Shown here piece after piece: positions 11,056-54,009 of a DNA stretch of 64,000 nucleotides. The stretch is from Atrina japonica (taxonomy: Eukaryota; Mollusca; Bivalvia; Pterioida; Pinnidae). Made by a program: the position numbers and the translations under genes. The stretch's first letter is position 1. Each line of letters opens with the position of its first letter. Below the pieces are notes generated by a model. It had not been told where the DNA came from. It worked only from the letters and a program-made list of their open reading frames with translations, and did no database searches. The DNA lies in the NCBI GenBank assembly GCA_030159075.1, contig BROG01000246.1:558001-622000 (forward strand), read 5' to 3'.

Positions 11056-12180
11056 CCATGTTTGTCCATTCAAAAACTCAAAAACAGATTTACATCTATT
11101 ATACAAAACCCTTTTGTATACAAAAATGGAAATCGCAGATATAAATATTTGGTGTTGGGTGATGAAGAACCTTATTTTGTCAAGGAACACTATGATTCCA
11201 ATAACAAGTGCACTGAAGACGATATTATCAAGATGCTGGGGTTTCTAATAGGCAACAATTTCGTGTTTTTTGCGGGAAGTTTTCCGACAGATTGTCGGCA
11301 TTCCAATGGGTATCAATTGTGCACCTCTCTTGGCTGACATTTATCTTTTGTTTTGTATTCATATGAAGCGGAATTTATACAGTCTCTGCTCTCCAAAGGA
11401 AACAAACAGTTAACATCTCGGTTCAATTTTACTTATAGGTATATCAACGATGCTTTGTCCATAAATAATTCAGAATTTCAGAATTACCTCGGCCAGATGT
11501 ATTCTGTTGAGCTAGAGATCAATGAGACGACAGAGAGCAACTTATCTGCTTCTTACTTAGATTTACTCCTGTCGATTGAAAAAGACGGTCAACTTCACAC
11601 ATCCCTCTATGACAAACGAGACGATTTCAATTTCCATATCACAAACTTCCCGTTTCTATGCAGTAACATTCCATCTTCTCCTGCCTATGGCATTTTCATT
11701 TCACAACTTATACGTTATGCCAGGGCATGATCTTCTTATAATATTTTATTCTGAGAGCTAAAGGACTAGCCAATAAACTACTTACACAAGGTTACGTTGT
11801 TGGGCGCTTGGAGTCGTCGTTTAAGAAGTTTTATGGTCGATAAGGGGATCTTGTTAAACATTATGAAGTCCCCCTCTCAGAGATATTAGATAGTATTCTG
11901 GATCACGGCCACAGACAGTGACTCCGTTTCACTAATCATGCTTTTCACCGAACTTGACCTCATCACCAAACTTGACCTTTTTACCGAATTTGACCCGTTT
12001 ATCGAACTAGAACGGTTTCCATGAACATTTGCGACGGGTGTGGCATGTCAGCAGAATACTCTGACTCCTTCCGGACGCCTGGTCTTATCCCGTTTGGGAT
12101 TCGTAATAGTTCTTCACGTTGAAACCATTTGCACATTTAATTCGTAGTGTTATAATGGACTTGAGTTTTTGATTATTAAT
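11056..12180 (+). mobile_element. Broken Penelope-like retroelement (RT core to 3' tail), subfamily 1
   Basis: The reverse transcriptase is readable from just after motif A, in three frames. Parts seen are FTSIIQNPFVYKNGNRRYKY, a decayed version of the VGIPMGTNCAPLLAD motif B, then SYEAEFIQSLL and RFNFTYRYIND, where the catalytic YIDD has become YIND. SASYLDLLLSI, LYDKRDDFNF and ISQLIRYARA follow. From 11735 to about 12180 comes a broken C-terminus and a tail (CTCCTTCCGGACGCCTGGTC) found inverted at 45175-45478. Frameshifts and the changed catalytic residue make it inactive. No GIY-YIG endonuclease is seen. Confidence 0.85.
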
Positions 12181-12189
12181 TGGTACTTC

Positions 12190-13391
<1,202 letters not shown>

Positions 13392-13492
13392 GGATAAATG
13401 GTAAATACCGGATGTGGTGCGGATATATGCCAACTTATATGTTCAACATATGATTATACTTATATATATATATGTATATATATATTTGAATA

Positions 13493-13538
13493 GGGATGAT
13501 GATGATGATGATTTTGGTTATGGTAGAGCGGGTAGGAT

Positions 13539-13582
<44 letters not shown>

Positions 13583-13690
13583 TTGATGATGATGATGATG
13601 ATGATGCTAATTGTGGAGCGGGTGAGAGTGTTATTGTTGATGATGATGGGATTGTGAGTGGTGGTAGGAATGATGATGATGATGATGATT
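13493..13690 (+). repeat. (GAT)n trinucleotide array
   Basis: Imperfect GAT repeats in four blocks separated by GGTAGAGCGGGTAGG-like spacers. Read as protein it gives poly-Asp; there is no sign that it is translated. Confidence 0.9.
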
Positions 13691-13810
13691 TGATCTTATG
13701 GTATTTAATGATAATTTAAATATTATATACAATATACTACATACATACTACGACACCCTATTAATAGTTAAAAAACAGACAGGTATTCAATGTATAATAC
13801 ATAATTTATC

Positions 13811-13816
13811 TTTATT
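13811..13816 (-). terminator. Polyadenylation signal after the glycosyltransferase-like gene
   Basis: AATAAA (in CAATAAAGATA) on the minus strand, about 62 bases past the distal stop at 13878. It supports the distal stop as the original end of the coding region. No poly(A) tract follows, so the locus does not look like a recent processed copy. Confidence 0.55.
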
Positions 13817-13877
13817 GAAACTAAACCTGATAATTCATCGCAATCATGGCATAATCTATCATTACAATTTCCAACAA

Positions 13878-14942
13878 TTAGTTTTTATTACAGCCCTTTG
13901 ATGTTTTCCGTCCACGAACAACAATGGTACCACTTTTGAACGTGGTATAGTTTTCAGAACAACTGATCAACCCTTTGTTATAGTTAATTTTGACATAAAA
14001 TTGAGACAATAGTTTTAAATTGTATGAATTATTCGGAGAATTCAAGTTTTAAAAATTACCAGATTTCGTAGTTTGATGTATTGCAAATAATGTTGACGTG
14101 GCATCAACAGTTGTATAGAATTTGTTTCTGTTATTGAGAACAAGCCAGTTGTCATAACCTTTTCGTCCGACTATAAGATCGGGTATATCCACCCACGGAT
14201 AGTTAGAAGATGCAATAAAATAATCCTCTGCATAATTTTTAAACAAACTTCCTCGAGATTTTGATATAAAACGAAGCGTTTTCCAACTTGAAGCTTCTTC
14301 AAGCGTAAAGTTTTCCACATTCATTCTCTTTCCCGTGATAAGCATTGGTTTAGACAACGGAAGTGAAGAAATGAGTACTGCCTGCAGAGTTTTGATCAGT
14401 GAATCAGTAAATAAAATGTCTCCGTTAGCAAAACAATAAAAATGAGATTTGTATTTTTTCATAACCATTTGATACATATCTTTGATGAGTGGTACGTTAT
14501 GGATGCTTCTCTGAACAGGTAAAACGTCCCATCCTTGTTCTTTGGCATTGATACTTAGATGTATGTCATTAGTAAATAAAACTGGGATCACGGAAGGTTT
14601 CAGTAATTTCCAGTTCCTTAATGTGTTGTTGTATGCTATCGTCTTTTCATTTTTGAAACGCCATGTTGTAAATAACGTTAGCAAATGTACATCAGATGAA
14701 TTTACCTTATTTTTCTCCTGAAGCATTGCTGATATCATGTTCCTTCCGTCTTTCGAAATTACTGTCTTTTGTTTCATCATCTCCATATTCGAATATATTC
14801 CTTGCCGTTTTATTGTATTGTCTAGCAAGACATACCTTTGCTCGTTGGAGATCACAAAAAGATAGATATACACAGTCTGGCAAATAAATATGAAAGCAAT
14901 CAGTTCGTAAGATAGAATAGTTTTTCCATTTCGTTTTCCCAT
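13878..14942 (-). pseudogene. Type II membrane glycosyltransferase-like protein with one in-frame stop
   Basis: A single-exon frame of 355 codons broken once by TAA at 14051-14049. The start chosen is the ATG at 14942, with A at -3 and G at +4; another in-frame ATG lies at 14957. A short basic N-terminus (MGKRNGK) precedes one hydrophobic helix (about residues 12-30), as in Golgi type II enzymes. The globular part has LLTLFTTWR, PVLFTND and YCFANGDILFTDSL, then VGRKGYDNWLV and HQTTKSGNF. The GDI/FTD stretch resembles the metal-binding DxD region of GT-A fold enzymes, and the layout recalls uncharacterised bivalve proteins I remember, so donor and acceptor are unknown. After the TAA the frame stays open for 56 more codons, including INYNKGLISC, to a second TAA at 13880-13878. 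It may be a pseudogene, a null allele or a base error. Confidence 0.7.
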
Positions 14943-14999
14943 AATTCCAGAGATCATTAGAACATCCACATGACGCAATATTTTGACCACAGTCTAATA

Positions 15000-15589
15000 G
15001 TATTTGAAATTATTGTCATTTTGTTGTACCCCTAGTCATGATTCTTCACTTGCATAAATATAGATTCTGGTCCTTGATCCTTACAAATACTAAGTCCAAG
15101 GATATTAGCACAGCGGAAACGTTTGTAAAAGGAAGTAAGTGATGACCAAACTGCTCTGTCCGCGACTCACCATGAAAATTTGAACATGTGGTCAAAATTA
15201 AAGTAGTAGTAGTACTTAGATCAGGTAAGTCTTATCGCATGACCTCAGGTATTTTCTTTTTAAATGTAAAAGTTTACTGTTTGTTTATTGTAAATGTTGA
15301 CAACTAATAGCATATTTGAGTAAACCAATATGTGTAAATTTGATAAAACTTAATAAATGAAAGAAAATTGCACTTGCATTTGTCAGATTAAATAATGATC
15401 ATAGCCATTGTTAGCCATTGTTAGCCATTGTTGTGTTTGGTTATATAAGCGGAGCAATGTCCAGTCATGCAATCAATTTCAAGGGCTTCATTACAATTTA
15501 TCTGTACCGGGAATTTACCGTGCAATATTTAAAAATAGCCAATAGTCTGAAATTTTCTCTATTTACCCGCGCATGATAAATAATAATAA

Positions 15590-15590
<1 letters not shown>
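15000..15590. other. Upstream region of the glycosyltransferase-like gene; no gene seen
   Basis: AT-rich. It includes three tandem copies of TTAGCCATTG near 15405-15431. A promoter may lie here, but no clear TATA box or initiator could be assigned. Confidence 0.4.

Positions 15591-15592
<2 letters not shown>

Positions 15593-15682
<90 letters not shown>
15593..15682 (+). repeat. (CT)n microsatellite
   Basis: About 45 CT units. Confidence 0.95.
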
Positions 15683-15686
<4 letters not shown>

Positions 15687-15954
15687 TTGATATTAGGAAA
15701 ATGATGAACTATTTAATCTCTGGTGACCGATCTTTGCACTGTTTGTTCAATTATTTCGATTTTCTCTCCCTTTTCTGCATATAACTGACGTACAATAACA
15801 ATTAAAAGCTGTATACAACCATACGAAATATTATATTCCTATATATTTTGCGACTAATTTATTGCTGTAAGTTGATGCCATTTTTGGCATTGTAAATAAA
15901 TTCTCTTTTCCACAATAACCCTGACGTGTTTTTTTTTAATTCAAATAAAAGCTC

Positions 15955-18460
15955 ATGGCCCAAACAATTTTTTTACTCAACTTCAAGATTTTACTCAAAT
16001 CTTGAGAATTTTCTCAACTTGGGTAACATTGTTGACCATAAAGAAATTCTAAGACAAGTTTCTTTATCAAGTGATAAAATACTTAAGTACGGCATGTAGC
16101 TGACTTAAGGGGGAGCATCAGCCATCTTGGAAGGAATACACCAAAAACTACAAGAAGCCTTAACAACACATTTATTTGTCAAAAGTAAATTTTTAGAAAA
16201 CCATTGTAAGCACTAAACTAAAAATGAAATTGAAATATAAAACGGCACTTACATATATTAAAACTGTCTTTTAATATCCTTCCATGGCGTCCACTTTCGT
16301 TGTAATTTACAGAAAATATTAAAAATCCATAAAACAAATTAAATTCCTCAGCATCCAGTCTACATGTATTAGAAGAGAACAATATGTGAAATTCTAAAAA
16401 AAAGTCACAATGCTTCATTAAAGTAGCCGTTCCATTCCCAAAACGGTAAATCAAAATGGTTTTTACACATGGCCAAAAATATAGTTCCCTTGGGGCTTCA
16501 AGCAGGAATCGCCAAAAATAATACTTTCTATTAACATTAATATTTAAGTTTATACATATAATATTTATTATGTGTTTTTCAAAGGAAAGTATCAATAATT
16601 ATATTTGTAAATTCGTGTTTAATAAGCTAAATAAATCTATCAAAAAGATTACCAAACCTCTGGGAGCACACAGTAATACACGCGTGGACATGTGACAACT
16701 ATAAACAATCTGTCTGACAGGTCGGTTTTACAAACAGATCGTGAAATCAGCGTCTATTGCTAATGTCAGTATAATGTAACAATGCTGGAAGTTTCTAAAA
16801 TCATGCATAGGAAACCTTACATGTGCTATCATAATATCCACATTTATAAATACTGGCTTTATTACCTTGACTTACGTCTGATGTTTAAAACGGAAGAGCC
16901 GAACAACACCTTACCGGAAATTATAACGAATGTTGAAGTAGATCCGAAACTAAAACATGTTTATTTTAGTTGTTCATTTAATACCACTGTAAACTATCCC
17001 TTTCTTATCGTGTGTTATCTATGTCCATAAAATATTAAACTTTGGGCCAATATATTTCAGTTTTGTCGATCTCTGAGCACTGACACGAGGTATCGCGTAG
17101 TAATATTGTCAATTGTGATAAAGCAAAGATGGAAGATGATGCAGACGGAATAGTGAGACTGTAAAATATATTCAGTTCTTGCAACCAATCGTGTAAAGAT
17201 CGAATAATGTCATTATGTTTTTTATATACTTTATGTGTCATTTTAACCTGACTGCATAATATTTAATATCATGTCTTTTAGATCACATGTGTAACCAGGA
17301 CTTACATTTGTAAACATCGCTGAGAGTAAAAAATGATGGATGTTTTGAATGACCAGAGTTGGATTTCTTTTTAGATTTTCTTTAAATACAACCACTTAAT
17401 CGGAATTCTGAATTCTAATACGTGTAGCTCGATAACACACGGATATAATTTATTAGTTTTCATATACAACTGAAATTCACACTTAGCTGTGCTATGCACC
17501 CCGCAAAATGATATTAATATCTAATTTATTACGTAATTAAAATCATTTTTAAATTTCTCTAATCTTGGTTAATTGGTTAATTGTTTTTGTTGTTGTTGTT
17601 GTTGTTCTTCTGGACCTGCAGGTCATGTAAACCTCGTTCAACAAATTCTATATTGCATATAATATGGGTGTTCTAATTATTGCAGTTCATTTTCAAGATT
17701 GCGTCTATGCTCCCTCTTCTTAACACCGAAAATGGTTGCCCCCTATGTTCGACTCGAGATAAATAGTGTCATTGTCATTGTCGCCCTAGAGCGTTTCGGG
17801 ACATGTTTAATCATTTGACTTTCGACAACAATGTATTATTTAAGCGAAATAGGTTTAGGAGACCAACACTTCTTTCTCTGTTAGCTTGTTTTGGCCATAC
17901 GACGTTGGTTTACATTAACAATAGGGGCGGTGTAAATTTAGTACGGTACATGTGCCCCAGTGCATATCCCGAGTCATTTATCTTATCTAATGTACTTAAA
18001 CTAATTTACTTGTATCTTGAATATCGTTTACTATATACATTATAAATATTGTATGTACAAATTACTGAATTCGGTATCGTTTAGGCATTTTACAAGACCT
18101 TTTTAACGTTTTTAAAAAGACATACATCTATTCCCCATTTTTATGCCACAAAACGTGCTGCCTACTTGATTTAATGCGTTTTATACATCTTGGTTGATTA
18201 TTAAATAATTGATCATAGATTATGGTAAGAATAATATTCAAACATCGAAGTTAAGTTAATCGGGACATAAATTGGGACATATGTTCTGGACGAGATTTAC
18301 ACTGCCTCTTGACAATCTTATCTCGGTTGAAAAAATTCTGAAGTCGTTTTACGATCTGCGAGTTTTCACTTTTTACTCAGATGAGTAAATTCTTAACTTT
18401 TGAGAATAAAATTGGTCTCAGAATTTTCCTTGTTTATGGTTTCGGGCCCAGTTAGCTTCA
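15955..18460 (-). mobile_element. Element with matched outer ends, split by about 1.9 kb (copy of the 38608 element)
   Basis: 15955-16105 is the reverse complement of 39090-39265, and 17990-18452 the reverse complement of 38608-39058. They are in order, with 1.9 kb of unrelated sequence between. Either the 38608 copy is an internally deleted derivative of a 2.5-kb element, or this copy was split by an insertion. No transposase motif was found in the middle. Confidence 0.65.
16110..17990. other. Middle of the split element; no recognisable gene
   Basis: Holds a 125-codon minus-strand frame (16595-16218) without recognisable motifs and a short (GTT)n near 17590. No DDE catalytic triad could be assembled. 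Confidence 0.4.
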
Positions 18461-18810
18461 TTCGCAGGCCAAAATGAAAGTTACACATACTTAATGACTG
18501 TTAATTAATATTTTTCGTCGGCTAATTTATTTCCTTAGAAATGAACAAAGAAAATTTAACGCATAGTTCTATGATATTTGTATGACCGTATATTCTTATA
18601 TTAGGCCTACTCATGAGTATAGATTAAGTATGCCATATACTTTCTCAAATGTTATGTTTTGCTCAAAACGACAATGCCAATTTATTTTTACCAAACATTT
18701 ATACAACAGAAACAGGTAAAGGACATATTGTTGATGTTGACGTGTAACTACTATGTGTTTCCGGGAATATCACATGATGTTTTATATCAACATACATTAT
18801 CATCTATTAA

Positions 18811-19749
<939 letters not shown>

Positions 19750-20004
19750 TTAAATGACTTGAATATATTTGCTTAGATCCGACAGTCTAGGATATAAAGT
19801 GCCATTGAGTTTAGTATCTATATAGTATATATATATATATATGTTCATAACTTATTTTATAATTTTGTATAGAAGTGAACTCAGAATCAAATCCCTGACA
19901 GTTCTCACTTAGTGAATGAAATATTCTTAGCTAGTATGAACCTTTTGATATTCTTCTTTCGAAATTATGAATTAGTAATTAGTGAGAAAGAAAGCAATGC
20001 AACA

Positions 20005-20017
20005 ATTACTTAAAATT

Positions 20018-20063
<46 letters not shown>

Positions 20064-20064
20064 C

Positions 20065-20122
<58 letters not shown>

Positions 20123-20140
20123 GATTTTAAGTAATTTAAG
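20005..20140. repeat. AT-array hairpin with ACTTAAAATTCC arms
   Basis: ACTTAAAATTCC at the left and GGGATTTTAAGT at the right form an inverted repeat around two (AT)n arrays separated by AAATCCCAT. The whole can fold into one long hairpin. Confidence 0.75.
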
Positions 20141-20144
20141 TGAA

Positions 20145-21400
20145 CTTAAAATCACTTTTTATGAACTCTACAGTATACTGGCGTTTGATAATTATGTGAT
20201 GACCTTTTCAAAACAAATTTCAACGTTCAGGATGGACTCCACAAAATACTTTGCATTGCTGATACAAATCGCGATTTTCATGTGTTTAAATCTATGGCCT
20301 TATATTTTCCACCATTGTGCTTGCCACTGACACTTTTCCAACTTATTGTATTTAGATGTTACATGGTGATGTATATGTATGTGGATGTTTAAAAAGTGGT
20401 CATGGTTTTCGGCACGTATATGTAAAAGTTAAAGAGTTACATGGAGTAGGGAACTTTCGAGTTCGCCAGGATTACCGCTATAATCCTGCTTGTTTTATCG
20501 CCAGTTGCGTGATTCCAGAAAAATGTTCCTTAGTGTTATTTCCGGTTTCGATAATAAATAGATAGTTCCGATAGCACTTTGGCGTTCAACTAAATAACCC
20601 ACTGTAGTATGTTTAATAAGGTCTCTTGTTTTTTTTTATACAAAATAAATGCGCTAAAAGTAAAAATATTTCCATTTACTTTACATACGTTGCGAAGGTA
20701 AATATGAAACCCGGAAAAACATATGAGGAACAAAATCAGGATCATAATGGTAATCCGGGCTAACTCCCTATTACAGCCAGACGAACTGTTTTATATGTAC
20801 CGTCTTTTTTTTTCTTTTTATATATAATTAACAGAACCCGAAAATATGTAGTTTTTAGAGACAATATTTGCAATTTCAAAATTCCTTGTAATATAATAAT
20901 CTGTTATCATATCTATGAAAGGAATGTGTACAGACCGCTTCTCTCTCTCTCTTTCTCTCTCTCTCGTTTGTGTATTTGGTGTCAGACATAATGAACCATA
21001 GGCATTTTGATTCAGCCATTCAACTCTATACCCCTTGTTAAGCTGGGTACGTAGGATTTCTGAAAAACTGGCTAAAATACCCAAATAAATGTGTAAAAAA
21101 ATTAACCCGATGTAAAACTGTATTTTGGTAAGATATATAAATGCATCATAGATATTCGGAAGCAAACGTTATCTAACTGAGCCATCTAAAGCATTCTAAA
21201 ATAATGTTTTTGCAAAGATCTTAATCTGCCATCTTTTACCGAATGATTAGAGCATCTCACACCAACGCTAAGCGGTTTTCTTTCAATCTAAATGTATTAC
21301 ATGAAAAATGGTCATGAAAAGTTTGACCTAACCTCTAAAAACCTGTTTAAATAAAACACACACTTTCAACAAGAATACAGTTCACTTCACATGTATAAAA
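20145..21400. other. Downstream of the LGR gene; no recognisable gene
   Basis: AT-rich with a short CT array near 20940-20965. Frames at 20356-20565 and 20818-21165 lack motifs. Confidence 0.4.
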
Positions 21401-21404
21401 TATC

Positions 21405-21410
21405 TTTATT
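21405..21410 (-). terminator. Polyadenylation signal of the LGR gene
   Basis: AATAAA on the minus strand, 126 bases downstream of the LGR stop codon, is the first canonical signal after it. It implies a short 3' UTR of about 150 bases. Confidence 0.6.
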
Positions 21411-21535
21411 GATTGATAATATTCATTATTTTTTTCATCTTTTTGAAAATATAAAGGAAACACAGAAAGTTAAATTGATAAATTAATAGTGGATTTGATA
21501 GCAAACATTGTAAACATTGTAAATATTGTAGCAAA

Positions 21536-50873
<29,338 letters not shown>

Positions 50874-50889
50874 CTGTAAAATAGAAAAA

Positions 50890-52065
50890 AAAATTATAAT
50901 TTTAAATGTAGAAAATGTTTTGTTTGCACATCACATCTTTTCAGTTTTATCTCGCTCACTTGTGTCAACATTCTAATTTATGTTAACACTATTTATGTTT
51001 GGATCAATTGTTTAATATGGTCCGATATATCTGAGCTTACTCAGTACACGATCATTTTATACTACTTAATGATAAGCGTTACAAGGATATGAGGGACCGC
51101 TAACCGCAATGCTGAGTTACTGGTTCAATATAAATTGTTGAAACGTTTAGCGATGAGTCAAGGACTTATGACCTCAGTTGTATTTATTCAAATTTGACTT
51201 AAAATTCCTGTGCTTTAATCGATGTCAGTACAGTAAGTATTCTTGAACGTTCTACAATTGCCACGATAAGAAATCTCGGTAAATAGCAAAGGCCCAAAGA
51301 CCTTTGACGTACATTTCTTATGGAAAAACACCTGCTTTGTTTACAACATGGGCGCAGACATTTTGGACACCCAAAGTTGTGCGGAGGGTAAAATGAGCCC
51401 AGAGATCTGATTGGTCATTAAATGAAAAAATTAGTTTTGCCATTAATAAGTGAAATTAAGGTGATAAAAAAGATACATGAATATTGGTAGTACTTTGGAA
51501 ATTATAGGGTTGACGGATGAAAATTGAAAGGGAGGGGTCATATGAGAATAGATATTTTCCTTTGGTGCGGAATACTACGAGTTGTAAACAAGTGAAAATT
51601 TGAAGAGAAAATGCAACGGCAACCTATACTTTTGATTGCATATTTTGTTATCAAAAATATTGATCTTTCAGCACAGGGTACTTATTTGACCCAGATTTAA
51701 TAAACATGGGAGTGACAGTGACCTGAAGTTTTGTAAATTAGCATTGAGGCCTATGGGAAAATATTTGGTGGTGTCTGTCCTATTATGTCGAACTTGACAA
51801 GGAGACAGCTAATTCAGGGTGCAGAGAATCGATCCGAGAACATTACACTTGAAAATTATTTTATTTCCCAATGCAAGAAATAAATTTCTATAATTTTACA
51901 CATACGTGGTATATTCATGTTTATGTGACAAAATATCCTCAAAATTCTTTATTTAAGTTGCATCGAGAAAACCAGGAATTGGCATTTATGCAATACTTCC
52001 GAATGTTTCAAATTGTACCCTATGTAACTGAAGGCTAGACCTCTTCACATCTATTGTTTTGTTTA
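50890..52065. other. Upstream of the first visible LGR exon; no exon found
   Basis: I searched the minus strand for a further LRR exon or a cysteine-rich cap. Candidate donors near 51022 and 52430 follow sequence with stop codons, and none is supported. Confidence 0.45.
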
Positions 52066-52069
52066 TTAT

Positions 52070-52385
52070 TTTACATCCCGTCAAGAGTTTATATTGAGAT
52101 GTCACCGGCTATGGGTAAAGTGCTACAAATTTTTACCTGTGATATGGACTAATGCCAGTGCAGTGAGGGTCCTTTATGTGCCACGCCTTCCATGACACGT
52201 GACTTCAGTTTTCAGTTTCATCCGAAACAACCATGACTTTCACTTCGTATGCCGAGCGCTTGGCGAAGGACCAGTCACTACCATTTTTAAAGTTTTTGGT
52301 ATGAACCTGGTCCGCGAATAGAACCCGGTACCTTCCGTTTGCGAGTCGAACACTCTACCACTAGAACACCGCAAGCGGTTCACAT
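52070..52385 (-). mobile_element. tRNA-derived SINE
   Basis: On the minus strand the head CGGTGTTCTAGTGGTAGAGT and TTCGACTCGCAAACGGAAGG is followed by CACATAAAGGACCCTCACTG and GGTGACATCTCAATATAAAC. It is of the same superfamily as the copy at 29225. Confidence 0.75.
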
Positions 52386-52984
52386 CTATTGTGCGATAAT
52401 TTGCCGAATTATGTTTTACTGTATTAAAACTTACTCAGAGAGAAAACTAAAATAATATTTACGTTCTGAAACTATTTCTTAATTTACATGTATTTTAAAA
52501 ATAGCAACATTTAAAATAATTTAAAAAAGAGAACATATTGAAGATAGAACTTGTAAAATCATAATTTGTATTTCATGATCCAAATTACACTTCTGTTGAT
52601 TTGAGGCGCAAGCAAAAAATCTTTTACAGCTTTTTGCTGAAAGATTAATAGAAATGAGTTATGGAATGACATCGAAATGAGATTTTGGAAATAAAATGAG
52701 AAAGACCCTACAGACGTATAGAAATTGAGAAATAATATTAACCATGCAAAGCGAACGCTGAATCACAGACGAATATTTAAAGACTGCATTTGCATTTGTT
52801 TTGCAGACCTTAAGCAAGAGTATTTAGAAGTCATTGCTAACGATTAATGACATGTTAACAAGAATGGACCATTTTCGAAAGGAAAGGCTGGGATTGCACA
52901 CCGACCGTTTAATGCATATATAATGCACGGTAAATTTGTTTAGCCGTGTTTTCGATATTTGATATAAAGAAATTAGCCTGTCGG

Positions 52985-53149
52985 AGAATGCTTTGATAAA
53001 TTATCGTCACAATTGGTACAGCGGGATAAACAACCGAGTACCTATCGAACAGGTAACCCAACATTTTATTTAGTGAAACAAAATAATTGCAAACAAGACC
53101 ATTATATCGACAATAAAATTTACGTAACGTTGACATTAAACGGTAGTCC
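52985..53149 (-). mobile_element. Inverted PLE C-terminal fragment
   Basis: On the minus strand it reads RKFYCRYNGLVCNYFVSL, the conserved C-terminus of the PLE RT. It abuts, head to head, a plus-strand PLE copy that carries the same segment again at about 53725-53810. Confidence 0.8.
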
Positions 53150-54005
53150 TGATATATCCTTTAATCATAGGTTTCTAATAGACAATATATTTATAATGTT
53201 CGGAGACGTGGTCTTTCAACAAACTGTCGGCATTCCTTTGGGAACCAATTGTGCTCCTTTATTGGCTGACCTGTTCCTTTATTCATATAAAGCAGACATC
53301 ATTCAGAAACAACTGAATCAAAAGAAGAAAAAGTTAACGGTGTCCTTTAATTTGACATTTAGATATATCGATGACGTTCTGTCGATTAATAATGACAATT
53401 TTCACACATATGTCAATGCGATATATCCCGGCGAAGTAGAAATTAAAGATGCAACATAATCAAGCATACACGCTTCATACTTAGACATTTTAGTAACTAT
53501 AGACACAGACGGGAAATTAACAACTAAGCTATACGACAAACACGACGATTTCGGCTTTCCCATCGTTAATTTTACACATTTAAGTAGTAATATCCCACAA
53601 TGACCCGTATATGGAGTTTATATTTCACAAATGATCAGATACGCCAGGGCGTGTTCAGCATATGAACATTTCATATGCAGAGGTAAACTACTCACTGACA
53701 AATTATTGACACAGGGATATCGAAAACCGCGTTTGATGTCAACATTCCGCTCTGTTTCACTAAGTGAAATGTTGAGTTACCTGTTCTATGGCAGTTGTTG
53801 AGACGTTTGTACCAATTATGACGAGGATTTGTTCCTCATGTATTTCATTTTAATTTGACTGTGGACTCGCGGCGGGTGTGACCGTTCGACAGGGGATGCC
53901 TTGTCCTCTATGGCACCTGATCCCACCTCTTGATTTCAAGAGGTCCGTGTTTGTCCATTTTTTTTTTACCAGATTTGTACCTATATCCTGGATATCCTAT
54001 CTGGA
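53150..54005 (+). mobile_element. PLE copy, RT motif B to 3' tail, subfamily 2
   Basis: It reads RFLIDNIFIMFGDVVFQQTV, VGIPLGTNCAPLLADLFLY (motif B) and FRYIDDVLSINND with an intact YIDD. It then reads HTYVNAIYPGEVEIKDAT, with a stop at 53457, a C-terminus in other frames and a tail with GACTCGCGGCGGGTGTGACC. It is 5' truncated and lacks motif A. It has the best preserved catalytic core of the PLEs here. Confidence 0.85.
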
Positions 54006-54009
54006 AGTT

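Noticed and set aside
13414..13719. Poly-Asp open frame
   Set aside because: Translation of a (GAT)n array with no flanking coding signal.
13906..14048. A second exon joined by splicing at the GT just before the TAA of the glycosyltransferase-like gene
   Set aside because: The downstream coding-like sequence is already in the same frame without any intron, so a single nonsense change is simpler. Only RNA evidence could settle it.
16218..16595. 125-codon open frame, considered as a transposase of the split element
   Set aside because: No DDE/D residues in a plausible arrangement and no helix-turn-helix; composition like random AT-rich DNA.
50890..52440. Missing N-terminal LGR exons
   Set aside because: Possible donors near 51022 and 52430 follow sequence with in-frame stops and no LRR or cysteine-cap pattern.
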